A stretch of DNA of 64,000 nucleotides from Ignavibacteriaceae bacterium (GCA_013360295.1 JABWCL010000017.1:22623-86622), one strand, 5' to 3'; shown: positions 45,991 through 55,653, counted from the first letter of the stretch. The notes: generated by a model from the letters alone, not told the origin. Program-made: numbers and translations.

Positions 45991-46719
45991 TTATCCTAAT
46001 GAATAAACTTGTTTACGCTTCAGTTCTGCCTGACGGCGTTTTTTAATCCGTTTCTTTGCCAGTATGTTTTTAATTATCCTTTCCACATCAAAAAATGTGT
46101 CGAAAGGGTAGTAACTTATCCTGTTCCTCTCGCAGAATCGGAGCAGGCTGTCACGAGCGAAAATAATATCCACATACTGGACAGGGCACGTATCACTCGA
46201 TCCGTTACCGATATACACTGTAATATCATCCTCGGCTGAATTAGAGATTATATGATTCCTTTTACAGTTGGCGCACAGAGTACATTCCTCATCGGTGTAA
46301 GGAAAGACTGCTTTAAGCCCCGCGCCTTCTTCTTCAGCCAGTTCGTTCGCGAAATATTTTAAGTCCTTAAAACCCTCGCGCGTTAATATTTTATCTATGT
46401 AATAAGTGAAGCCGTCGCTGAGAATTATTACATCAAGAGAATTTGATATAGAGAAACCGATAAACTCTTTGAACCCCGGCCGCAGTTCCATACTGCTGAT
46501 AATATCATCATACATCCCGAAGGTGACGGGAGGAGTGTTCGCGAAAAGCCTTTCCCATCCTTCTCTCCCGGAGATCACTTTATTTGTAATATCCGCGATT
46601 ATAGCGCTGATAATTTCACTGTTTCCGTATTTAAGGAACAGTTCCGCCCCGACATCTTTATTTATGATCGTTCCGTCGAAATCAATAAATAATTTTATCT
46701 TCGGTCTTTCCGTGATCAT
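45991..46719 (-). CDS. HAD-superfamily phosphatase, MtnX-like (HAD-IB)
   Basis: The 242-residue protein is a HAD-IB phosphatase. Motif I FIDFDGT has its nucleophile D13 and D15. Motif II lies in DVIILSDGFTYYI, and the C-terminal YIGNGSSDTCPVQYVDIIFA is motif IV. It has the cysteine-rich cap stretch CTLCANCKRN (about 146-155) seen in MtnX, the phosphatase of methionine salvage, but no other mtn gene is near. The ATG overlaps the stop of the T9SS cargo gene (ATGA). The substrate could equally be a phosphoserine- or sugar-type compound. Confidence 0.8.
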   Translation of the reverse strand: MITERPKIKLFIDFDGTIINKDVGAELFLKYGNSEIISAIIADITNKVISGREGWERLFANTPPVTFGMYDDIISSMELRPGFKEFIGFSISNSLDVIILSDGFTYYIDKILTREGFKDLKYFANELAEEEGAGLKAVFPYTDEECTLCANCKRNHIISNSAEDDITVYIGNGSSDTCPVQYVDIIFARDSLLRFCERNRISYYPFDTFFDVERIIKNILAKKRIKKRRQAELKRKQVYSLG

Positions 46720-48740
46720 CCTTCCCTGGTGATAATAAGCTTTTTAACATCAACATATTCGCCGGCACGGAACCTGTAATAGTACACGCCTTGCGGGAAG
46801 TTTCGGGAAAAGAATGAGAACCTGTTTATTCCTTTTACCGTTTCATCTAATTTATATTCTTCAAGCTTTTCGAGCCTTGAATTGAACAACTCAATCCTTA
46901 CATCAACGGGCTCCGGCAGGTTGAAAGCGATAACGGAAGAATCTCCGAAAACCACTTGCTGACCGGGAATAATAAATATTTTATCATTCCGTTCGGGGAA
47001 ATAGTCAATTCTTCCAGTGTTGGAAACATTAAGATCGCCGAAACTGCCGATCTGAACAACCCTGTAAAAGTACATTCCCTGCTCAGAGGGGAAATCTTTA
47101 ATTGAATAGCGCCCGGTTATATTCAGATTTTTTGGCTTCACGTTCGCGATCTCAACCCAGTCCGACTCATCATCCTTTTCGCGAATGATAGTTCGCTCAA
47201 CTCTGTAACCGAGCACTCCTGATTCGTTAATTACTGCCCAGGCTACTGAAACCGTATCATTAAGCGAAGTAACGTGGAACTCAGATATCTGTGAGTTATA
47301 TGTTTTATTCGCGAATACTCTCTGTCCGAATATTCCGTGCTTATCCGCTTCGCTTTCCTTAAATACCGCTATTATGCCATTGTACCCGTCCGGCAAAATA
47401 TTGAGATAACTTTTATCAGTCTTCTGATTTCTTGCGACCGGTATTCCTTCATCGCCCCAGAGAAGTTCGCTCTTCAATCCAATTCGCTGCGCGTAGACTG
47501 AAGGGCGGTTTTCACCTTTGGCTTTTGAGAACCAGGCAACGATAACACCGCCTCGTTCATCAGGTATCAGTGATATCCCGAAATCGTTCCGGGTATTGCT
47601 GTTCCTGTTTGGCGACCGGGTTTCTTTCCATAACTGTGCGCCGTTAAGATTATATTTCATCAGTTTGATTGAGCGCATATTTTTATTTTCTGTTACCCAT
47701 CCAAAGACCAGGCCGTTATCCGATGTAAGACAAACCTGGGGACCGCTAAGGTTCGATTCAGGATCAGAAATATTTTTATAAACATCATCCCAGATATTGG
47801 ATCCGTTGTAATCAAATAACTGATGATAGATATTCTTTTTTGAATTAATTGTCGTCCACGTTAAATGAAACCCCTTGCCGGGGACTTCAGTTACTTCGTA
47901 ATTGAGTATGCTGTTGTTCTGCCGGAATAAATCCTTCCCGGTTTTTAACCATTTCATTCTTCCGCGCTTGTCAACATACTTCGCGTTTAGTACATTTATT
48001 TTATTCTGAGACTCGAGCCAGAAAATAATAGAGCCACCGTCAGGAGCCGCGATCATCTGGAGTTCAGTGATCACGTTTTTCGATAAGATCACATCAACAC
48101 CATCTTCAGGATATTCGGGGTAACCGTTCAGAGACACTTTCTGAAGTTTGATTGCGTAAACCGCGTTTGCGTCTTTCCGCCTTTCAATAAACGAGAACAG
48201 GCTGTTGCCCTGCGAATCAGAGATCACCGAGAAGGAAGTTATCTGTTCTTCGTGTTCATTGATTGCCAGGCCTCCATCTCCCCAGAACCTATAACCATTA
48301 CTTTTAACGCGCTGCACTGTCAGCACAGTATGTTTTTCGCTGACCGTTTCTTTCCACGCGAGAATGAGTGTGTTGTTCTGCCCTGTAATTCCTTTCGCGG
48401 GTTCATTCAACGCCGCACGGTTATTTATTCTTACACCTTCGCCGAAGAATGAAGGATTACCGTCATAATTCAGGTGCTGGAAAAAGAGGTCGGTGTAGTT
48501 CCCGATCTTTTCCTGCCAGATAATATAAAAGCCTTTGCTTCCGTCATTAATTACGCTGAGATTTACGGGATTGCCGGTTTTCTCAATTAGCTTCCTGTTG
48601 CTTTCCGGGTTGCCTGACCACTGAGCATAAAGCAAGTCTGTTCCGGAAAAGAGAAACATTGCGATGACAATAAAACAAGTTAATACACCCGGTTTGCCGG
48701 CGTGTCTGTTTGAATAGCAAAACAGCCGGTTAATTAACAA
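46716..48740 (-). CDS. Large secreted protein with seven-fold repeats and T9SS-type C-terminal domain
   Basis: The protein of about 674 residues has a signal peptide (VLTCFIVIAMFLFSGTDLLYAQ) and about six or seven repeats of about 55-60 residues. Each has a pattern like 'G...fWGDgG..i......q....i..dg.ggiiv.W' (RFWGDGGLAIN, YPEDGVDVILSKN, KWLKTGKDLFRQN, NIWDDVYKN, LLWGDEGIPVARN). This pattern occurs in secreted proteins of Ignavibacteria/Chlorobi. A linking domain follows, and the last ~80 residues (IELFNSRLEKLEEYKLDE, FPQGVYYYRFRAGE) resemble T9SS sorting domains. The TTG at 48740 has AGGA 8 nt upstream, so it is preferred to 48758. Confidence 0.72.
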   Translation of the reverse strand: MLINRLFCYSNRHAGKPGVLTCFIVIAMFLFSGTDLLYAQWSGNPESNRKLIEKTGNPVNLSVINDGSKGFYIIWQEKIGNYTDLFFQHLNYDGNPSFFGEGVRINNRAALNEPAKGITGQNNTLILAWKETVSEKHTVLTVQRVKSNGYRFWGDGGLAINEHEEQITSFSVISDSQGNSLFSFIERRKDANAVYAIKLQKVSLNGYPEYPEDGVDVILSKNVITELQMIAAPDGGSIIFWLESQNKINVLNAKYVDKRGRMKWLKTGKDLFRQNNSILNYEVTEVPGKGFHLTWTTINSKKNIYHQLFDYNGSNIWDDVYKNISDPESNLSGPQVCLTSDNGLVFGWVTENKNMRSIKLMKYNLNGAQLWKETRSPNRNSNTRNDFGISLIPDERGGVIVAWFSKAKGENRPSVYAQRIGLKSELLWGDEGIPVARNQKTDKSYLNILPDGYNGIIAVFKESEADKHGIFGQRVFANKTYNSQISEFHVTSLNDTVSVAWAVINESGVLGYRVERTIIREKDDESDWVEIANVKPKNLNITGRYSIKDFPSEQGMYFYRVVQIGSFGDLNVSNTGRIDYFPERNDKIFIIPGQQVVFGDSSVIAFNLPEPVDVRIELFNSRLEKLEEYKLDETVKGINRFSFFSRNFPQGVYYYRFRAGEYVDVKKLIITREG

Positions 48741-51700
48741 AGTCAAAATCCTGATCAAATTTTACCCCAACCAGTTTGGAAACGCCTTCCTCCTGCATTG
48801 TAACGCCATATAGAATGTCAGCGGATTCCATTGTGCGTTTGTTGTGAGTAACGACAATAAACTGTGTGTTGTTCGAAAAATCTTTTAATATCCTGGTAAA
48901 ACGGTCAACGTTAGCGTCATCAAGAGGAGCGTCTATTTCATCCAGGATACAGAACGGGCTCGGTTTAACAAGATAAATTGAAAAAAGGAGCGCGATAGCC
49001 GTTAACGTTTTTTCTCCTCCGGAGAGCATCTCAATATTTGTCGGGCGTTTTCCTTTAGGTTTCGCGATGATCTCGATTTTCGATTCAAGCGGGTCTACGT
49101 CCTCTTCAAGTTTCAGGTCTGCTTCATCACCCGGATTGAAAAGCGTCCTGAAAATATTAATAAAGTTTTCGCGGATCTTCTGAAACGTCTCCATAAAAAG
49201 AGCTTTAGCGTTTGTATTAATCTCTTCGATGGCAGCGACGAGGTCTTTCTCTGAATTCAGAAGGTCATCCCTCTGTTTTGTAAGAAACTCGAGCCTCTGC
49301 TTTTCCTCTTCAAATTCGGAATAGGCAAGTAGATTTACTGGGCCAAGGTTCTTGATCTGCTGCTTAAGAGTCTGCACTTCAAGTGAGAGAGCCTGAATGT
49401 CAAAAGTTTCCGCGTCTTCAAAATGTTTTGACTCAATCTCGAGATTGTAATTCTCGCGGATGTGGGCGCGGAGGTTCTCCGTCTTAATACTGATCTCGTT
49501 TATTCTAAGATCCTTTTTATGCAGTGAATCGCCGATCAGTTCCCGCTCTTTGCGTTTAGAGGAATATGAATTCTCCAATTCATTTATTCTTCCTCGTATA
49601 GCAGCGTATTTTTCCTCGATCTCTTTCTCTGCTTTCCTCAGGTCATCGCGTTCCTCGGTCAGAAGGTTAAGTCTTTCCTGTTCCTCGGTGATGACGGCTT
49701 CAACGGTTACGAGTTCGTCCCTGCTGTTTTTGATATCCTGTTCGCGTTTACGGGATGATTTAGCAATCAGTTCAATATTCTCCTGGTTTCTCCTGATGCC
49801 GCCCGCGACATTTTTTCTTTCGCCCGTCTGGCGTTCAAAATCAAGGTTCAGGTTATTCTGATCATAAATGCCTTTGTTATAGGCTGTGTCCGCCGCTTTG
49901 AAAGACTGATCCGCTTCTGTTTTCTGTTTCTCGAGCAGGTCTTTATCAGCCAGGTAGGCCGTGAGTACGGTTTCTTTCTCCGTTTTCTCGGTTTCCAGCG
50001 CGTTCAGCTGCGCCTGCAGTTCTTCAATCTCCGCGAGATGTTTCACTCTCTCTTCGGTAGACCTCTTCTTTTCGAACTCAAACTGTCCGATCTGTTTTTC
50101 CACGCTCGCGAGGTCGAGTATAAGTATCTTAATTTTTTCCGAAAGTGATTTCAGGTCAATTGCAGAATACTTTGCCTCAATCTCTTCGGTATCGCTTCTC
50201 AGCCTGTTTATCAGGCCTTCATATTCCGGAATTTCCTTTTTAAGCGATTCAAGAAGCTGTTTTCTTCCGAAAATTGTTTCGTCCGCCTTTGGCGCGGAAC
50301 CGCCTTCAATAACGCCTTCACGGCTCAGGTAATCGCCGTTGAGTGTGGTAATATGGAACGCGGGGTACTTGGAATGTATGGCAAGAGCGTTTTCGAGATT
50401 GTCAGCGACAACGTAATTTTTAAGCACACCGGTAAATACCGAGCCCCATTTTTCTTCCGTTGATACAAGTTCAGAGGCGAATGCAATGAACCCTTTTTCA
50501 TTTCTCACTTTTTTCATCGCGCGGTTATGGAGGTATTCCCGTATCCGGCCGAAGAGCGACTTTTCTTTCTGCTTTTCAATTGTATCGGCAATGTAAAAAG
50601 AGGCTTTCCCGAGTTCGCGCTCACGGAGCTGTTTAACTGCTTTAAGCACGTCGTCTATGGTCTCAACAACCAGGTTGTTAATATTGCTGCGCAGTGCGGA
50701 CTCGATGGCAAATTTGTATTCATCCGAGGTGTTACCCAGATTCGCGAGCAGGTTAATCTCCCCCTTAGCCCAGTCCTTGTTATCAACGAGCGCTTTTGCA
50801 CCCTTTGAAAATCCCTCAAGGTTATCTATCAGGTTCTGAAGAAACGCGATCTTCTCGTGGATATTGTTAAGCGCGCCGCGGGCGTCTAATTCGCGTTCGC
50901 GGAGATTATTAAGTTGCTGTTCGTAGCTGTCCTTTTCCTTCTGTTTTTCCTGAAGCAGAAGTTCGGCATCGGCGAGTTTCTTTTCGGAATCATCCTTTTC
51001 CTGGTTCAGTTCATTTATAAAACCCGTTGATTTGGAAATGGTTTCATCCAGGCTGTGTACCCGTGAGTTGATCCTTTCAACCGATGTTTTGATAGTATTG
51101 ATCCTATTGATTACGGCGCGTATCTCGTTTTCCTGCGAGTTGATCTCTTTATATTTTTCAAACGTCGCGGAGGAGATCGAAGCCAGAAGTTCTTTCTTCT
51201 GTTCCAGTTCGGCTTTAAGCGCGGTTATCTTCCCGGTGAACTCTTCTTTTTCAGCAGTGAGCCTTTCAAGTCCGGTGGTCAGTTCCGTGAGCCTGTTATT
51301 AAGGTTTACAATACGTTCTTCTGAAAGGCGTTTTTGTTCCTGTAATTCGCCCAGTTCAGTTTCAAATCTTTTTATATTGCTGTCGAGCGAATTTTTCTTC
51401 TCGGAAGAGACGGAGATCCTTTCCTGCGATTTGTGTATTTTTTCAGTCTGCTGTGTGATCTCTTCCCGCTTGGAAGTTAATTGTGATTCGACAAGGTTTA
51501 ATTCTTTTTTAATTTCCGCGATTGAGTCTTCAATTTCACGGAGCATCGAATCAATAGAGATGCGTTCGCCCTGAAGCGCCTGTATCTCAGACTTAATTAT
51601 TCCGCTCTCCGTGCTGAAAGCCGCAAGCTCCCTCTCGCTGAGGTTTAATTCTTTCTCTCTGAGTTCGGATGAAATCTTATTATGCCTGTCAGCCCTTTTT

Positions 51701-52326
51701 GCCTGTCTCTCGAGTGACGCGGTTTTCTTCTCGACTTCAGAATAAATATCATTAACCCTGGTAAGGTCGGACTTTACTTCATCAAGTTTTTTAAGAGTAA
51801 GCCTGCGGCGCTGTTTATATTTATTTACTCCTGCGGCCTCCTCAAACATCACTCTTCGCTCATCGGCTTTATTACTGAGAATAGACTCGACCATCTTCAG
51901 CTCGATAACCGAATAAGCATTCGCGCCCATACCGGTATCCATAAAGAGGTTGGTTATATCCTTAAGCCTGCAGATGTTTTTATTTAGCAGGTACTCACTT
52001 TCACCCGAACGGAAAATACGCCTGCTGATTACAACTTCATTATATTCGGTAGGTAGGACGCCTTTATCGTTCTGTATTGTCAGGGATACTTCCGCCATAC
52101 CCATCGGTTTTTTTGTCGCGGTACCGTTAAAAATAACGTTCTCCATACTGTCCGCGCGGAGTGTACTCGTTTTCTGTTCACCGAGGCACCAGCGGATAGC
52201 GTCAACAATATTCGTTTTACCGCAACCGTTAGGTCCGACGATAGCTGTTATACCCTGATTAAACCTTACATCCGTTTTTTGCTGAAAGGATTTAAATCCC
52301 AGTATGTCAAGTTTAGAAAGATACAT
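48730..52326 (-). CDS. smc: Chromosome segregation protein SMC
   Basis: SMC forms the ring that organises the chromosome with ScpAB. The protein of 1198 residues has N-terminal Walker A GPNGCGKT (about 32-39), long coiled coils on either side of the hinge (about 500-650; NLLANLGNTSDEYKFAIESA and the NNLVVETIDDV turn), and the C-terminal ATPase: signature LSGGEKTLTAIALLF (about 1100-1114) and Walker B FCILDEIDAPLDDANV (about 1121-1136). The length is typical. The ATG at 52326 follows the GH2 gene stop directly. Downstream, the T9SS cargo gene overlaps its end slightly. Confidence 0.97.
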   Translation of the reverse strand: MYLSKLDILGFKSFQQKTDVRFNQGITAIVGPNGCGKTNIVDAIRWCLGEQKTSTLRADSMENVIFNGTATKKPMGMAEVSLTIQNDKGVLPTEYNEVVISRRIFRSGESEYLLNKNICRLKDITNLFMDTGMGANAYSVIELKMVESILSNKADERRVMFEEAAGVNKYKQRRRLTLKKLDEVKSDLTRVNDIYSEVEKKTASLERQAKRADRHNKISSELREKELNLSERELAAFSTESGIIKSEIQALQGERISIDSMLREIEDSIAEIKKELNLVESQLTSKREEITQQTEKIHKSQERISVSSEKKNSLDSNIKRFETELGELQEQKRLSEERIVNLNNRLTELTTGLERLTAEKEEFTGKITALKAELEQKKELLASISSATFEKYKEINSQENEIRAVINRINTIKTSVERINSRVHSLDETISKSTGFINELNQEKDDSEKKLADAELLLQEKQKEKDSYEQQLNNLRERELDARGALNNIHEKIAFLQNLIDNLEGFSKGAKALVDNKDWAKGEINLLANLGNTSDEYKFAIESALRSNINNLVVETIDDVLKAVKQLRERELGKASFYIADTIEKQKEKSLFGRIREYLHNRAMKKVRNEKGFIAFASELVSTEEKWGSVFTGVLKNYVVADNLENALAIHSKYPAFHITTLNGDYLSREGVIEGGSAPKADETIFGRKQLLESLKKEIPEYEGLINRLRSDTEEIEAKYSAIDLKSLSEKIKILILDLASVEKQIGQFEFEKKRSTEERVKHLAEIEELQAQLNALETEKTEKETVLTAYLADKDLLEKQKTEADQSFKAADTAYNKGIYDQNNLNLDFERQTGERKNVAGGIRRNQENIELIAKSSRKREQDIKNSRDELVTVEAVITEEQERLNLLTEERDDLRKAEKEIEEKYAAIRGRINELENSYSSKRKERELIGDSLHKKDLRINEISIKTENLRAHIRENYNLEIESKHFEDAETFDIQALSLEVQTLKQQIKNLGPVNLLAYSEFEEEKQRLEFLTKQRDDLLNSEKDLVAAIEEINTNAKALFMETFQKIRENFINIFRTLFNPGDEADLKLEEDVDPLESKIEIIAKPKGKRPTNIEMLSGGEKTLTAIALLFSIYLVKPSPFCILDEIDAPLDDANVDRFTRILKDFSNNTQFIVVTHNKRTMESADILYGVTMQEEGVSKLVGVKFDQDFDFVN

Positions 52327-54900
52327 TTATTTTACGCTCCCCGTAACCTGCATCCAGGCGTACATAATATGGTCAATGGTTGAGTAGCTTATCTGGTAAT
52401 AGAGCATTACGACAGCGAAGCAGAGCAGAATGAAAACCGTTCCGATAAAAAACACTTTGCCGGGCGCGACATCGTAAATAACATACACACCTTTGAAAAG
52501 CCTGTAGATGGACCAGAGATAGAAAAAGATTACCGCGCCATAGATATAAAGGTCCGCGGCGCCGGTCTCAAGAACACGGTATAATATTATCACTACAGGA
52601 GTAAGTACTGCGAAGGGGATGAATGACCAGATGACAGTGAAAAAACTGTTTGTAAGAGATACTTTGTTCATCACGAATAATGAACCGATTTTTACAAAAA
52701 AGCTTAAAACCAGCAAGACTGCAAGTGAGAGCAAAGTCATCCATATAATCGCTTCCACAGGAGACCAAACGAGGAAACTTGTATATCTCGAAAGGTTTTC
52801 ATTTGCGAACGCAATAATAACTTTCTCGAAAAACACAGAATTCCTCAGATGGTGAAGGAGGCTCGCGAGTATATCACCTGAAAGCAGAGAAATAACTAGG
52901 GCTAAAAATATTGTCTGGTATCCTGAGATAAGCCTTACATCCCGGATGTCAGCAAAGAAATTATAAGGGCGTAAAAGCGCGCGCACGGAATCTTCACGAA
53001 ACTTCTTCCCCGAGTTTATCATAAAGCCGATAAAGAGAGCGGCAATAAGTCCGGTTACGATAAACGAAGCAGGCGCTTTGCTTTCCTTTATCCCGATTGG
53101 GATGCTTACTTTTTCCGAGTTATTCAGAAAAGCGGAAACCACCTTAAACGCTAGCCGGTTCTTGCCTCTCTGGGTATCTGATAGTCCGAGCGGTATTACG
53201 CCATTCTCCATTGGTTTCAGATTGATCGGATAAGATGACGAGTGAAAATCAAAAATTGAGTTAATGAAGAAGCCGTTGACTCCCGCGGAATCGGCATAGA
53301 GAAGGAAGTCGTTATAATATTTTGCCTGGGCTTCATAAGTGTATGGATTGATATAACCGTTTGAATGCCCGTAATGATGAGAATAACCGAGTTCTGATAT
53401 AAAAAAATCAGTTGGCTGCAGTGTTTCACCTGCAGAGGCGATCTCATTTTTTACAGTAGTGAGGTCAGTGTTGGTATATTCTATTCCGTGAAAATCCAGC
53501 CCGGAGATTTTTTCAAAATTATTACCGGTGAATGAAGCGTATGTAAAACCGCTCCAGTACTGCCTGCTGTGCTTTAAGATTTCAGTGATGAAGAATTTTT
53601 CAGATTCGTTACCCGTGAGATAAGAAGACCCTAATCCAAAAGCCGTAACCGCGCTGAACTGCCTGTAGTATGAAAGAGTGCGGGAGGCATATCCTTTTGC
53701 CCGGTTGATAAATTCAGTTGAAGTAATCAGGGGCAGAGGCACTGAGTTTAGGGGTATTTCGATAAAAGCGAATAAGCCGATGCGTTCACATTCGGAAAGG
53801 AGAAAAGGATGCGGAAGTTCTTTAGCGAATCGCACGGTATTAAAACCCGCCTCTTTAATAATTTCCAGATCACGTGCCATTTCTTCAGGAGAAAGCATGC
53901 TGCCGGTAACACCGTTATCAGGATAATAAACTGTGCCGTTAAACCTGAAACGTGAACCGTTAAGCATCAGTGAGTCATTTCCCTTTACAAGGGAATAAAA
54001 AGCGGTTGTCGAGGCGAACTCGTCAATGACCATACCCCCGCTCATAAGCCTGGTTTTAACTTGGTATAATTGCGGATCGGAAGGAGACCAGAGTATCGGT
54101 GACCTGATGTCGGCTTCCAATGAGATATTTTTTTCTTTCCCTTTCTTAAGTTCAAATGCCGCGGACTTTGCTTCGGTCGCTATGCCGGTTGACATTGAAA
54201 CGATACTTGTGACAAGTTCGTATGTGCCAGCGGTTGTGTCCGCGGTGAAGCGGTTATTCCGGATCTTCGCGGAAAGTTTCAGTTTCACGTTGTCCCCCGA
54301 AGCCGAAACTTTGTATGTGCGATTTACATCTTCGAGTGAAACAAGAGGGAGTGATTCAATAAAGATATCCCTGAATATGCCGGGGTAAGCGGCGGGGAAC
54401 CTGTATCTTTGCTGCAGCGGAATAGTAGATTCCGAATCAAATGCGGGGGAAAGTTTTATGCTGATGTAATTTTCTCTGTCGGAGAGAAGAATATCCCTCG
54501 GCAATTCAAACTGAAAAGGCATAGTCCCGCCAAAGTGCCTGTGTATCAGCGAACCGTTAACGGAAATCTCCGCTGAGTAGAGTAAGCCAAGCACAACAAC
54601 TCTGAAACTGTTGTTCTTAATTTTTTCAGGATCTAACCTGAAATTTTTTGAAAAAGTAAGAGAGTTACTTCCCTGGAAAACCGAGGGGATGTTTACGCTG
54701 ACGGCGGATTCCGGGTTGGCGCCTTGCGGAAATACCCGCCATTCGCCATTTAAGAGTATCCTGTTTCTTAATCCCGAAGTCCCCAGGTAGTCTAATTCTT
54801 CAATCTGAGTTTTTTTACCCGGCAATCCCCTGAAAATAATTTGAGGGAGAATGTTGGTGGAAAAAAATGTCAGGATCAGAAAAAATAGGAGTCTAACCAA
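52327..54900 (-). CDS. GH2-like protein with degenerate active site, fused to a multi-span membrane domain
   Basis: The 857-residue protein starts with a signal peptide, then has a GH2-style jelly-roll (LLNGEWRVFPQGANPESAVSVNIP, about 45-190), an Ig-like domain (about 195-305) and a TIM barrel (about 310-560: RFNGTVYYPDNGVT, IIKEAGFNTVRFAKELPHPFLL). The acid/base Asn-Glu pair of GH2 (in WSLGNE) is replaced: AFGLGSSYLTGNES. A glutamate in FFISELGY could be the nucleophile. The C-terminal part (about 600-857) has about six spans like a Yip1 domain. So it may be a carbohydrate-binding membrane protein with altered or lost catalysis. The TTG start has its own promoter. Confidence 0.75.
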   Translation of the reverse strand: MVRLLFFLILTFFSTNILPQIIFRGLPGKKTQIEELDYLGTSGLRNRILLNGEWRVFPQGANPESAVSVNIPSVFQGSNSLTFSKNFRLDPEKIKNNSFRVVVLGLLYSAEISVNGSLIHRHFGGTMPFQFELPRDILLSDRENYISIKLSPAFDSESTIPLQQRYRFPAAYPGIFRDIFIESLPLVSLEDVNRTYKVSASGDNVKLKLSAKIRNNRFTADTTAGTYELVTSIVSMSTGIATEAKSAAFELKKGKEKNISLEADIRSPILWSPSDPQLYQVKTRLMSGGMVIDEFASTTAFYSLVKGNDSLMLNGSRFRFNGTVYYPDNGVTGSMLSPEEMARDLEIIKEAGFNTVRFAKELPHPFLLSECERIGLFAFIEIPLNSVPLPLITSTEFINRAKGYASRTLSYYRQFSAVTAFGLGSSYLTGNESEKFFITEILKHSRQYWSGFTYASFTGNNFEKISGLDFHGIEYTNTDLTTVKNEIASAGETLQPTDFFISELGYSHHYGHSNGYINPYTYEAQAKYYNDFLLYADSAGVNGFFINSIFDFHSSSYPINLKPMENGVIPLGLSDTQRGKNRLAFKVVSAFLNNSEKVSIPIGIKESKAPASFIVTGLIAALFIGFMINSGKKFREDSVRALLRPYNFFADIRDVRLISGYQTIFLALVISLLSGDILASLLHHLRNSVFFEKVIIAFANENLSRYTSFLVWSPVEAIIWMTLLSLAVLLVLSFFVKIGSLFVMNKVSLTNSFFTVIWSFIPFAVLTPVVIILYRVLETGAADLYIYGAVIFFYLWSIYRLFKGVYVIYDVAPGKVFFIGTVFILLCFAVVMLYYQISYSTIDHIMYAWMQVTGSVK

Positions 54901-54941
54901 TAAATTTCTCTATTAACAAAAAGTAAAAAATTGCAAACTTA

Positions 54942-54971
54942 AATATACGGTTTTCAGGGGGGCGAAATCAA
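54942..54971 (-). promoter_or_regulatory. Sigma70-like promoter upstream of the GH2-like/smc unit
   Basis: On the - strand, -35 TTGATT (54971-54966) is followed by an 18-nt spacer and the -10 TATATT (54947-54942). Transcription would start about 35 nt before the TTG at 54900. Confidence 0.55.
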
Positions 54972-55329
54972 CTAATAAATAAAGTATTTATAAGAATTGT
55001 TATTATTCGCTGATTCGCTAAGTTATTTATTGTAAAGCACTTAGATGTCCGGCGGGCATAAACCGGAGGAAGGAGGATACACACCTTTCCAAAAGTCCTG
55101 GTTCAGGTAATGAGTTGTGGGGTACCGGGGGGAGTTGAATCCACGGAGCAGTATGAAAAGGACAACGAATAGGGGTTTGGCGCAAATGGTTGAAACCGGT
55201 TTGCTGCATAATTCTGTTGTCCGGAGAACTGAGACGGCCGGGGTAATACCTTTCATTTTTGAGGTTTTTTTGGAGGCTACGGGGGGGGTGAGGCCGGTAA
55301 CTACGGAATATTAATTTTGGCCGGTTGGC
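54972..55329. other. Gene-free interval upstream of rpsT
   Basis: About 360 nt without a supportable gene. From about 55040 to 55310 the + strand is G-rich with runs of G (such as near 55126-55132 and 55279-55286) and several GG(T/A)ACC-like segments. Short frames on both strands have no codon structure or homology that I recognise. Structured RNA is possible but unproved. Confidence 0.6.
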
Positions 55330-55358
55330 TTGATTTTTTAGGAAAATAAGGGTATATT
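55330..55358 (+). promoter_or_regulatory. Sigma70-like promoter of rpsT
   Basis: TTGATT (55330-55335) and TATATT (55353-55358) are separated by 17 nt. Transcription would start near 55365, about 33 nt before the ATG, with AGGA at about 55391 as the ribosome binding site. Confidence 0.7.
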
Positions 55359-55398
55359 ATAAGTTTGTAATTTTAATAAATAAACTAAATCAGGATAA

Positions 55399-55653
55399 AT
55401 GGCAAATCATAAGTCTGCTGAAAAGAGAATCAGGTCTAACGCTAAGCGTAAGGAAGTAAATAAGAAGTCAATTTCAAAGCTGAAAACATTGGTCGGAAGC
55501 GCTTTTTCCGCCGAGAAAAAAACTGATGGAGAGACTGCTTATAAGAAGGCCGTATCACATATTGATAAGATGGTTGCGAAAGGGAGAATTCACCGCAACA
55601 CCGGCGCGAGAAGAAAAGCCGCTCTTACCAAACACGTAAATAAATTAGCTTAA
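55399..55653 (+). CDS. rpsT: 30S ribosomal protein S20
   Basis: S20 is a primary-binding protein of the small ribosomal subunit, interacting with 16S rRNA helices. The protein of 84 residues is highly basic and helical, with the signature ANHKSAEKRIRSNAKRKEVN (residues 2-21) and the C-terminal GRIHRNTGARRKAALTKHVN. The ATG at 55399 has an AGGA upstream. It is monocistronic: a promoter lies 41-69 nt upstream, and a hairpin terminator follows directly. Nothing is unusual. Confidence 0.98.
   Translation: MANHKSAEKRIRSNAKRKEVNKKSISKLKTLVGSAFSAEKKTDGETAYKKAVSHIDKMVAKGRIHRNTGARRKAALTKHVNKLA

Noticed and set aside
51032..51574. 180-codon frame on the + strand, very rich in Ser, Leu and Phe
   Set aside because: It mirrors the coiled-coil region of smc on the opposite strand, as do the frames at 49460 and 49961.
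55027..55314. Short frames of 60-71 codons in the gap before rpsT, both strands
   Set aside because: They overlap each other on both strands, have no ribosome binding site and no recognisable domain.
54972..55329. tRNA, tmRNA, SRP RNA or RNase P RNA in the gap before rpsT
   Set aside because: No T-arm motif, CCA end or conserved core of these RNAs was found.
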